Notes under the pieces: generated by a model
The model's input: only the letters and a program-made list of their open reading frames with translations
What the model was told of the DNA's origin: nothing
Database searches by the model: none
Shown here: positions 1 to 6,095 of the stretch, in pieces
Layout: the number at the start of each line of letters is the position of its first letter
Position numbering within the stretch: position 1 is the stretch's first letter
NCBI GenBank assembly: GCA_018654125.1
Contig: JABIME010000215.1
Coordinates: forward strand, 1-8,521
Reading direction: 5' to 3'
DNA length: 8,521 nucleotides
DNA from: Candidatus Cloacimonadota bacterium
GTDB taxonomy: Bacteria > Cloacimonadota > Cloacimonadia > Cloacimonadales > TCS61
Made by a program: the position numbers and the translations under genes

Positions 1-1553
1 GTGTAATTTATTGTGTTATCAGTGAAGTTATCAGTGACATTTAGTGTTACAACATAACTTCCAGCAGATGAATAGTTTGTCGTAAAATTGTATGAATCAG
101 TTGTGGAAACACTTGATCCATCTAATTGCCAGTTGTAGACAAGTGGATTCCCATCTGGGTCGTATGCATCAATGCTGAATGCAATTGATTCAAGCTCGTT
201 TATTGTTACATTTCCTCCAGCAGATGGTAGGATTTCGTTAATAACAATATTTTGATCTACATCATTAACAGTAATATTCCATAGATAATTTAATTCACCT
301 CCACCAGCTTCGTTTACATTAAGTGATACTTCATAAGTTCCTGCTGATGTGTAATTAGTAATAAAATCAAATAAGCTTGAAGTCCCAACTTCAATATTAT
401 CAAGTTTCCAGGAATATGAAAGTGTATTTCCACCTGGATCATAAGCAGATATGGAGAAATTTATAGTTTCTGCTTCATCAATAATCAGATCTCCACCGGC
501 TGAAGGTAATACTTCCGTCACTTGTAGATCTGTTACTGTAACCGTAACAGTAGAGAAGAGGTTTAGCTCGGGATCACCAGGCATTCCACCATATTCAACT
601 ACATAACCATACGGGGTGTAATTCCCACCGGTACCTGTGTCTGGAAGATCGTTCCAACTACCAATTGGACCAACAGCTGGATTGTAGATCATATGACAAT
701 AGTCTTCCCATCTAACGGGATTATTATCACCATAATATTGATTTGGTTCTTGATAATTCCAATTACTATACATTCCGTTTATAGGTGATCCCGGCAAGGT
801 GGGATGAGATGGATATCTTCCCTGCCAAAATTCAGTTCCCGTATCTGGCCCAGAAATCCATTTCCAAGTATCATGCATTTCCAAGTCACTTCCACCAATC
901 CAACCTACTCCACCAAGTTCGGTTGTTATGAAAAAGTTTTCTTCCGCTGAAGTGATTGTAGCAAGATAGCCTTGAAGTCCGTAATAAGTAGCAAGGTCAG
1001 CACTATCTCTAGATTCCGTCCAAGAAACACCATAATTAGAAACAAATTCGTAATAGTGCCCGGTAGAAGGAATGAAAATGGCTGAGATTAAAGTGAATGT
1101 TACATCTCTAACGTTTTCAATTGGTGATCCATTTGTATTCCGATATTGTACATGACGACAAACATCTTCCCAAAACACAGCGTCATGAGCCCCTTCTAGA
1201 ATTAGGATTCCATTTGCCTGGTCATAAGTTTCTGTTACACCACCAAAGTTTTGGGAGAGTTCAAGTATATCATTTCCAGCACTAAAATTATCAGTAAAAT
1301 AAATTTTCATACCTTCAACATCTTCAGTAAAGTTTGCCAAAGATATATCTGGGGCGACTATTACAGGTGAACCACCAATAATATAATTTACGTTTCCGGA
1401 AGCAATAATTTCCGGTGCATCTTCTCTAAATGTTCTACTAGGTTCTGTTAACTCTTTCAGATAACTTTTTCTAGGATATGCATATTCAATTTTCTCTGAG
1501 AAAAGTGCATTTGAAAGAATTAAAATGATTATTATTAAAAATAGCTTTTTCAT
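1..1553 (-). CDS. Secreted surface protein: cadherin-like segment, C-type lectin domain, PKD-like repeats (3' end outside window)
   Basis: An open frame of 517 codons runs from ATG at 1553 to the left edge without a stop, so the C-terminus is missing. The start follows GGGAGG (1559-1564) with 5 nt spacing. Residues 1-19 are a signal peptide (MKK, long Ile/Leu core, ending near NALFS). Residues about 57-160 resemble the cadherin-like beta domain often preceding such modules in FCB bacteria. Residues about 165-322 are a C-type-lectin-like domain: WIGGSD at 218-223, W230/W232, the Ca-binding EPN at 269-271, WEDYC at 282-286, WND at 300-302 and GYVVEY at 316-321. From about 345 on there are PKD-like repeats of roughly 93 residues (LPSAGG, AYDPxGN, YxWxLD, YxSAG). 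The lectin domain suggests carbohydrate or surface binding outside the cell; the ligand is unknown. Only two cysteines are seen (132, 286), so the canonical lectin disulfides are not conserved. A sigma-54 promoter lies directly upstream. The domain calls are firm; the biological role is inferred. Confidence 0.88.
   Translation of the reverse strand, partial: MKKLFLIIIILILSNALFSEKIEYAYPRKSYLKELTEPSRTFREDAPEIIASGNVNYIIGGSPVIVAPDISLANFTEDVEGMKIYFTDNFSAGNDILELSQNFGGVTETYDQANGILILEGAHDAVFWEDVCRHVQYRNTNGSPIENVRDVTFTLISAIFIPSTGHYYEFVSNYGVSWTESRDSADLATYYGLQGYLATITSAEENFFITTELGGVGWIGGSDLEMHDTWKWISGPDTGTEFWQGRYPSHPTLPGSPINGMYSNWNYQEPNQYYGDNNPVRWEDYCHMIYNPAVGPIGSWNDLPDTGTGGNYTPYGYVVEYGGMPGDPELNLFSTVTVTVTDLQVTEVLPSAGGDLIIDEAETINFSISAYDPGGNTLSYSWKLDNIEVGTSSLFDFITNYTSAGTYEVSLNVNEAGGGELNYLWNITVNDVDQNIVINEILPSAGGNVTINELESIAFSIDAYDPDGNPLVYNWQLDGSSVSTTDSYNFTTNYSSAGSYVVTLNVTDNFTDNTINY
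3..521 (-). repeat. Tandem PKD-like domain repeats, period about 93 codons
   Basis: Within the lectin/PKD gene, residues 345-437 and 438-517 are two copies of one unit. They start VTEVLPSAGG and INEILPSAGG and share ISAYDPGGN / IDAYDPDGN, YSWKLD / YNWQLD and NYTSAGTY / NYSSAGSY. The second copy is cut by the window edge, so more copies probably follow. Such repeats usually act as stalk or spacer modules in secreted proteins. Confidence 0.85.
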
Positions 1554-1558
1554 CTTGT

Positions 1559-1564
1559 CCTCCC
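1559..1564 (-). promoter_or_regulatory. Ribosome binding site of the lectin/PKD gene
   Basis: GGGAGG on the minus strand, 5 nt before ATG at 1553. It fixes the start immediately in front of the signal peptide. Confidence 0.8.
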
Positions 1565-1588
1565 TTTTATTAACTTGATCGAATAATA

Positions 1589-1604
1589 TGCAACTATTAT
1601 GCCA
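1589..1604 (-). promoter_or_regulatory. Sigma-54 (-24/-12) promoter for the lectin/PKD gene
   Basis: The minus strand reads TGGCATAATAGTTGCA. Against the sigma-54 consensus TGGCACG-N4-TTGCA it keeps the GG and GC doublets exactly 10 nt apart and differs only by C to T and G to A in the variable centre. Predicted transcription start is near 1578, giving a leader of about 25 nt that contains the Shine-Dalgarno. The gene just upstream encodes a sigma-54 activator, which strengthens the call. RpoN itself is not in the window. Confidence 0.75.
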
Positions 1605-1638
1605 CTGGAGTAAAATGAAAGACATTATGCAAAAAATA

Positions 1639-1648
1639 TGTTATAACA
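1639..1648. promoter_or_regulatory. Perfect 10-bp palindrome between enhancer site and sigma-54 promoter
   Basis: TGTTATAACA, extending to 18 bp (1635-1652) with AAT/ATT outer arms and one mismatched pair. It is centred about 65 bp upstream of the predicted sigma-54 start, a place where a modulator could act on DNA looping. No family is assigned, and in AT-rich DNA it may be chance. Confidence 0.3.
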
Positions 1649-1662
1649 CATTGAAATATATT

Positions 1663-1674
1663 GGCATAAGTGCT
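1663..1674. promoter_or_regulatory. Degenerate second enhancer site, or plus-strand sigma-54-like element
   Basis: GGCATAAGTGCT shares the 8-bp core CATAAGTG and the first G with the site at 1738-1749, and is centred about 90 bp upstream of the predicted sigma-54 start. The same bases, read on the plus strand as TGGCATAAGTGCTGCA (1662-1677), also fit a -24/-12 element with the doublets 10 nt apart but CTGC instead of TTGC. The sequence alone cannot separate the two readings. Confidence 0.4.
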
Positions 1675-1737
1675 GCATCTAATTTGACGCATTAACGAAA
1701 AAAAATATATTAAGGAGCGTCACATATGGCATGCCGC

Positions 1738-1749
1738 GACATAAGTGTC
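1738..1749. promoter_or_regulatory. Putative upstream activator sequence for the response regulator
   Basis: GACATAAGTGTC has GACA/TGTC arms around TAAG. It matches 11 of 12 bases of the palindrome in the regulator's own promoter (3177-3188). Its centre lies about 165 bp upstream of the predicted sigma-54 start, a usual distance for enhancer-binding proteins. That the regulator at 1780-3123 binds here is inferred. Confidence 0.55.
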
Positions 1750-1779
1750 CTACTAAACAATAATATTAATTTAGCTCAT

Positions 1780-3123
1780 TTAGATCATTTTTCTGTGTAA
1801 TGTCCGAATATTTACATCCAATAATTTTGCAGCTTTTGTTTTATTTCCATTTGTCATTTCGATTGCACTTTGTATAATGTCATATTCATATTCCTGTAAC
1901 ATTGTTTTTAAAGATGTAATAGTTTCAATTGTTGGTTTTATAGCATTACTTGGAACATCTTCAAGTAGTTGAATTGATAATTGCTCTGGGTTAATCACTT
2001 CATTGTCGGTGGTTATAACAGCGCGATTTACAGCATTTTTTAATTCTCGAACATTACCAGACCATTTGTAACCAAGTAGTAATTGCATTGCTTCTGGGCT
2101 GAATCCGGAGATTTTTTTATTATATTTTTCATTTGCTTCTTTAAGAAATTCATGAGCGAAAAGCGGAATATCATCTTTTCTTTTTGAAAGAGAAGGAAGT
2201 GTTATTTGAAACTCATTCAAACGATGATAAAGATCCTCACGGAAATTACCTTGCTTTATCTCAAGCAAGAAATCTTTATTAGAAGTAGCAATAACCCTAA
2301 TATCTATATTCCTTGTTTTAATACCCCCAATACGTGTAGTTTGCTTTTCTTCTAATACCCTAAGTAACTTTGCTTGTCCTTGAATTGGCATATTGGTTAT
2401 CTCATCTAAAAGTAATGTTCCACCATTTGCCTCTTCAAATTTACCAGCTTTAGAAGCTAACGCTCCGGTAAATGAACCTTTCTCGTGGCCAAATAATTCA
2501 CTTTCTACAAGAGTATCGGGAATCGCTCCGCAATCTAACGCTACAAATGGGCTTTTCTCTTGAAGACTTTTTTTATGAATCAAATTGGCAAAGACCTCTT
2601 TACCTGTTCCACTATCTCCTTGTATAATTACACTCATTTTTGTAGGTGCTATTAAATCTATTTGATTTAGAATTCGCTTAATTAATGGGCTATTACCAAT
2701 TACTATTTTATTTTTCTTAAAATACAGTTTTTTCTTAAGATCGGTTATTTGTTGGTTTAATTCTTTTGTTTTAAGAGCTCTTTTAATTGATATAAGAAGT
2801 TCATCTTCATCAAATGGCTTTCTTACATAATCATAAGCTCCAAGCTTTATTGTTTCAACAACATTTTTAATACCTCTTGTTCCAGAGATCATAATTACAA
2901 GAGTATCCTTATCGATATCTTTTAATTTCCTTAAAATTGTTATTCCATCTTCACCTGGAAGCTGAATATCTAATAGTACAATATCAGGTTTACACTCTTT
3001 AAACTTGCTAATTACTTTTTTCCCATCTGCAACAAGAAAAGTTTGATAACCATTTTCTCTTAATATACTTGAAATTAGTAATTGAGTATCCCAGTTGTCT
3101 TCAACAATTAAAATTGATTGCAT
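1780..3123 (-). CDS. Sigma-54-dependent response regulator, NtrC family
   Basis: A 447-residue protein with three domains. The receiver (1-118) has acidic E8/D9, phospho-acceptor D52, S80 and K102-P103. The sigma-54 AAA+ domain (about 140-370) has Walker A GDSGTGKE at 169-176, the sigma-54 loop GSFTGA at 216-221 (Ser for the usual Ala, a known variant), Walker B LLLDE at 237-241, FREDLYHRL at 294-302 and GNVREL at 356-361. The Fis-type DNA-binding helix-turn-helix is at about 414-447 (NKTKAAKLLDV). It should activate sigma-54 promoters after phosphorylation by a histidine kinase, which is not encoded nearby. ATG at 3123 follows GGGAG (3132-3136) with 8 nt spacing. The C-terminus ends abruptly at LHRKMI, a few residues shorter than usual; a one-base slip in an A5 run would restore a longer tail (see findings). 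It probably controls the lectin/PKD gene downstream. Confidence 0.95.
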   Translation of the reverse strand: MQSILIVEDNWDTQLLISSILRENGYQTFLVADGKKVISKFKECKPDIVLLDIQLPGEDGITILRKLKDIDKDTLVIMISGTRGIKNVVETIKLGAYDYVRKPFDEDELLISIKRALKTKELNQQITDLKKKLYFKKNKIVIGNSPLIKRILNQIDLIAPTKMSVIIQGDSGTGKEVFANLIHKKSLQEKSPFVALDCGAIPDTLVESELFGHEKGSFTGALASKAGKFEEANGGTLLLDEITNMPIQGQAKLLRVLEEKQTTRIGGIKTRNIDIRVIATSNKDFLLEIKQGNFREDLYHRLNEFQITLPSLSKRKDDIPLFAHEFLKEANEKYNKKISGFSPEAMQLLLGYKWSGNVRELKNAVNRAVITTDNEVINPEQLSIQLLEDVPSNAIKPTIETITSLKTMLQEYEYDIIQSAIEMTNGNKTKAAKLLDVNIRTLHRKMI

Positions 3124-3132
3124 ATATCGTAC

Positions 3133-3172
3133 TCCCTTATTATTGAATTAGATATACTATTAAAATAAGGGA
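3133..3172. repeat. 9-bp inverted repeat spanning the regulator's start-up region
   Basis: TCCCTTATT (3133-3141) and AATAAGGGA (3164-3172) are perfect inverted arms separated by 22 bp, 31 bp centre to centre (about three helical turns). One arm covers most of the predicted -10 box and the other the Shine-Dalgarno of the response regulator gene. The upstream arm lies before the expected transcription start, so a DNA-level operator is likelier than an RNA hairpin. Confidence 0.45.
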
Positions 3173-3190
3173 TAGTGACATAAATGTCAA
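3162..3190 (-). promoter_or_regulatory. Sigma-70-like promoter of the response regulator gene
   Basis: The minus strand has a perfect TTGACA (3185-3190), 17 bp, then TATTTT (3162-3167; 4 of 6 matches to TATAAT). The predicted start is near 3155, giving a leader of about 30 nt before ATG at 3123. The element lies downstream of the terminator of the preceding gene, so the regulator has its own promoter. Confidence 0.55.
3176..3189. promoter_or_regulatory. Operator-like palindrome overlapping the regulator's -35 box
   Basis: TGACATAAATGTCA: 6-bp perfect arms around AA. It overlaps five bases of the TTGACA box and runs into the spacer, a typical repressor position. Its inner 12 bases match the site at 1738-1749 at 11 positions, which suggests that the same protein, most simply the encoded response regulator, binds both. 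Confidence 0.55.
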
Positions 3191-3221
3191 CATTAATATT
3201 AATAATCAATCCTTAGTAAAC

Positions 3222-3262
3222 AAAAAAAATACCGTGAATTGTTATATAGACATAATTCACGG
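3222..3262 (-). terminator. Intrinsic terminator after the YitT-family gene
   Basis: On the minus strand a 9-bp perfect stem (CCGTGAATT, 3254-3262, pairing with AATTCACGG, 3232-3240) closes a 13-nt loop. After two intervening bases it is followed by eight T residues (3222-3229). It lies 43 nt beyond the stop at 3306 and separates this gene from the response regulator. There is no T tract on the other side, so it works for the minus strand only. Confidence 0.88.
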
Positions 3263-3305
3263 CAATTAACAAAATATTTTACTATTTTAGCAATTAATAA
3301 TATTA

Positions 3306-4253
3306 TTAAGAATCTTTATCGGTAAGATCAATATTTCTACTGCGGAATCCATACCCCATTACATCATTAACATCTGTAAGTAACACAAAAGCATCTGGAT
3401 CAATATCCTTTACTATATCACGAAGCATTGCAACTTGTCTTCTGTTCATCGCACAAAATAAAACATCCATATCATTCCCACTATAGCCACCTTGCGCTTT
3501 AAAAAAGGTTACACCACGTCTGATTTTATCATATATTTTTTCTTTGATTTCATTATTTTTTTGTGAGATAATATAAACACCTTTAACATAGGGTAACCCC
3601 TCACTTGCAAGGTCAGTTATTTTTGTAGTAATAAACAGATTAACATAACCCCATATTATTAACTTCATATCTTTAAATACTATACCAATAGTCATTATTA
3701 TTATAGTTTCTACAACCCAATATCCCATACCAATAGAGATACCTGTTTTCTGTTTTAGGAATGCTACCGGAATATCTGTACCTCCAGTAGAACCACGGAA
3801 TCGAAAGATTATCCCTAATCCTAAACCTAATAAAACAGAACCTGTAACTGCTGATAAATAGATATCTTGTGGTGATAGCATTGCATAAATCGTGTTTCCA
3901 TTATCAATAAATGTATAAGGTGATATATCTTTAATAATACCAAACTTATGAAGATTCTGAAGGCTTAGGAGATCAGAAAATATTGAAGTTGTGAACATTC
4001 CAAAAAGAGATCTAAGCCCAAAACGCTTGCCTAAAAATATAAAGCTTAATATAAATAATGGTATGTTAAACATCATCATTGAAACACCAATAGGAATATT
4101 GATAAAATGAAATAATATCTGCCCCAAACCCCCAATTCCACCTGGTGCGATCTTGTATGGAACAAGAAACCATGAATATGCTATCGCAAACAATATTGAT
4201 CCTGCGATAATACCTAAATGCTGAATGATATTTCTTTTTAATTTTCTATCCAT
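3306..4253 (-). CDS. YitT-family integral membrane protein (DUF161 plus C-terminal DUF2179)
   Basis: A 315-residue protein when started at ATG 4253. GGAGG (4260-4264) lies 6 nt before that ATG, whereas the TTG at 4259 directly abuts it, so ATG is preferred. Residues about 10-215 hold roughly six hydrophobic segments typical of the YitT core, with APGGIGGLGQ at 36-45 and GGTDIP at 157-162. Residues about 220-305 form the cytoplasmic DUF2179 domain (KGVYIIS, RRGVTF, DIDPDAFVLLTDV, GYGF). The family lies in the inner membrane; its transported substrate or function is not established, and nothing here narrows it down. The gene is divergent from the nucleoside kinase and is closed by its own terminator, so it is probably monocistronic. 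Confidence 0.92.
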   Translation of the reverse strand: MDRKLKRNIIQHLGIIAGSILFAIAYSWFLVPYKIAPGGIGGLGQILFHFINIPIGVSMMMFNIPLFILSFIFLGKRFGLRSLFGMFTTSIFSDLLSLQNLHKFGIIKDISPYTFIDNGNTIYAMLSPQDIYLSAVTGSVLLGLGLGIIFRFRGSTGGTDIPVAFLKQKTGISIGMGYWVVETIIIMTIGIVFKDMKLIIWGYVNLFITTKITDLASEGLPYVKGVYIISQKNNEIKEKIYDKIRRGVTFFKAQGGYSGNDMDVLFCAMNRRQVAMLRDIVKDIDPDAFVLLTDVNDVMGYGFRSRNIDLTDKDS

Positions 4254-4259
4254 AATCAA

Positions 4260-4264
4260 CCTCC
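4260..4264 (-). promoter_or_regulatory. Ribosome binding site deciding the YitT start
   Basis: GGAGG on the minus strand, 6 nt upstream of ATG at 4253 but with no spacing to the in-frame TTG at 4259. This favours the ATG. Confidence 0.75.
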
Positions 4265-4273
4265 GATGAGCGG

Positions 4274-4300
4274 AATTTATTTTCTCTGTTTTAAAGTCAA
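4274..4300 (-). promoter_or_regulatory. Weak candidate promoter for the YitT gene
   Basis: TTGACT (4295-4300) and TAAATT (4274-4279) on the minus strand with a short 15-bp spacer. It would give a very short leader before GGAGG. It is the best -35/-10 pair I see on this strand of the divergent interval, but the spacing is poor. Confidence 0.25.
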
Positions 4301-4391
4301 TATTAAATTAGCTATTAAAACAAACTTATTTCAAGCTATTTCATAACCCTTTATATAAGAATATTAAAACAATTATGTAATGATAATTATC

Positions 4392-4421
4392 TTGACGTAG
4401 AAACTTGAGTTTTAAAAAAAT
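4392..4421 (+). promoter_or_regulatory. Weak candidate promoter for the nucleoside kinase gene
   Basis: TTGACG (4392-4397), 18-bp spacer, AAAAAT (4416-4421). The -35 box is good and the -10 box poor. It lies immediately upstream of the Shine-Dalgarno at 4436. Confidence 0.3.
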
Positions 4422-4435
4422 ATTGTTTGTAACAT

Positions 4436-4441
4436 AGGAGG
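4436..4441 (+). promoter_or_regulatory. Strong ribosome binding site supporting a TTG start
   Basis: A perfect AGGAGG 4 nt before TTG at 4446. There is no in-frame ATG nearby in either direction, and the TGS-like fold begins with the first residues after this TTG. Confidence 0.8.
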
Positions 4442-4445
4442 AAAT

Positions 4446-6095
4446 TTGTTTACCGTTAATATAAGAATAGATGGGAATCATTATAAGAAAATTGCTTATG
4501 CAAAACCATTATGTATTTTAGACATTTTGAAAGAAAATATAACAAATGAAGAACAAATAATTGCATGCAAAGTAAATAATAAATATATAAATAACAAAAC
4601 GATAATAAATTTAGATACAATCATTGAAGGAATTTCGAGATCAAGCACTGCTGGAGACGCAATCTATAAAAATACCTCAATTTTTATTTTGTGCAAAGCT
4701 TTCAATACTATTTTCGATTCAGATAAAAAATTGGTTATTGAACATTCTATAGGAGATGGTATATATGCAGAAATCATCAACTATACATTCTCTGAAAAAG
4801 AGATAAATAAATTAGTGCTAGAAATTGAAAGTATAATCGAAAGTGAAATTCCAATTGAAGAGGTTGAAGTAACGTCATCTGAGGCTGAAGAGATATTTAC
4901 AAATCAAAATCGTGATGATATTTTAAAACATATTAAACATAATTCTGTAAAACTTATTAAATGTGGTAATTATTATGATTATTTAATAGGACAGGCTGCA
5001 AGTAATACAAAAAATATTAATTGTTTTGAAATAGTTTATCATGCTCCAGGATTAATTCTTAGATTTCCTAATAGATTTAAAACTAGCATTGATAAAAAAT
5101 TCAAGTTATCTAGAAAATTATTCTCAACTCATCAGGAACATGATAAATGGTTAAGTATTCTAGGAGTACATTTTGTGAATGCTATTAACAATGCTGTTAA
5201 AAACTATTCAATTACAGATCTCATCCAGATCGAAGAAGCTCTACATGAGAAGAAAATAGTTGATATTGCAAAACATATTTCACGGAAAGATGACACAAAG
5301 CTCGTGTTAATCGCTGGACCATCATCATCAGGAAAAACATCTTTTGCAAAACGACTTTCTATACATTTACGCGTAAATGGAATTAAGCCGCATATTCTGG
5401 GGATGGACGATTACTTCCTTCCCAGAACCTTAACGCCCAGAAAAGAGAATGGTGATTATGATTTTGAGAGTATTCACTCATTGGACCTTGATTTATTGAA
5501 CAATGATCTTCAAAGTTTGCTTAATGGCAAAGAGATAGAATTACCAAAATATAATTTTAAACAGGGAACGCGTGAGAAGAGTTATAAGAAGTTGCAGTTA
5601 AAAGATAATGAAATTTTATTAATGGAAGGGATTCATGGGTTGAATGATGCACTCTCTTCTTCAGTTCCCTTTAATCAGAAATTAAGAATTTATGTAAGTG
5701 CTTTAAATAACCTTAATATAGATGCCCATAATCGTATCACGACAACCGACTCAAGAAAAATCAGAAGATTGGTCCGTGATTATAATTATAGAGGACATAC
5801 CGGTGAACAGACTTTAGAGATGTGGAATTCTGTAAGAGAAGGGGAAGACAAAAACATCTTTCCATTCCAAGAAAATGCTGATTTTATGTTTAACAGTATT
5901 TTAACTTATGAGCTTGGTGTTCTTAAAAAATATATTCTACCGATTCTGCACTCAATCTCTGAATTTTCTCCTCATTACACTGAAGCACTTAGATTATGGA
6001 AGACAGTTGAGCATGTTTACAATATACAAGATGATATTGTTCCTTCTAACTCGATATTAAGAGAGTTCATTGGTGGAAGTGTATTTAACTATTAA
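4446..6095 (+). CDS. Nucleoside/uridine kinase with N-terminal TGS-like domain
   Basis: A 549-residue protein, a usual length for the fused kinases seen in several anaerobic bacterial groups. Residues 1-62 are TGS-like, as in threonyl-tRNA synthetase. Residues about 70-230 resemble the synthetase second-additional-domain region; HxxxH-like elements are not clearly preserved. Residues about 285-500 are a uridine-kinase-type P-loop domain: Walker A GPSSSGKT at 291-298, MDDYF at 320-324, YDFES at 338-342, LPKYNF at 366-371, MEGIHGLN at 393-400, and the arginine-rich lid RKIRRLVRD. The expected reaction is phosphorylation of a nucleoside (uridine or cytidine in the classical enzyme) with a nucleoside triphosphate in the cytoplasm, feeding pyrimidine salvage. 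The substrate of the fused family cannot be read from sequence, and the function of the N-terminal part is unclear. The start is TTG behind AGGAGG. The stop codon overlaps that of the convergent gene. Confidence 0.92.
   Translation: MFTVNIRIDGNHYKKIAYAKPLCILDILKENITNEEQIIACKVNNKYINNKTIINLDTIIEGISRSSTAGDAIYKNTSIFILCKAFNTIFDSDKKLVIEHSIGDGIYAEIINYTFSEKEINKLVLEIESIIESEIPIEEVEVTSSEAEEIFTNQNRDDILKHIKHNSVKLIKCGNYYDYLIGQAASNTKNINCFEIVYHAPGLILRFPNRFKTSIDKKFKLSRKLFSTHQEHDKWLSILGVHFVNAINNAVKNYSITDLIQIEEALHEKKIVDIAKHISRKDDTKLVLIAGPSSSGKTSFAKRLSIHLRVNGIKPHILGMDDYFLPRTLTPRKENGDYDFESIHSLDLDLLNNDLQSLLNGKEIELPKYNFKQGTREKSYKKLQLKDNEILLMEGIHGLNDALSSSVPFNQKLRIYVSALNNLNIDAHNRITTTDSRKIRRLVRDYNYRGHTGEQTLEMWNSVREGEDKNIFPFQENADFMFNSILTYELGVLKKYILPILHSISEFSPHYTEALRLWKTVEHVYNIQDDIVPSNSILREFIGGSVFNY

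Noticed and set aside
1728..1735. GGCATGCC palindrome
   Set aside because: An 8-bp perfect palindrome occurring once, with no second copy or clear partner; kept only as part of the intergenic region.
1753..1774. CTAAA/TTTAG hairpin after the response regulator as a terminator
   Set aside because: Only 5 bp, AT-rich and without a following T tract; not a credible intrinsic terminator.
4254..4259. TTG start at 4259 for the YitT-family protein, two residues longer
   Set aside because: The GGAGG abuts it with no spacing, while ATG 4253 has 6 nt.
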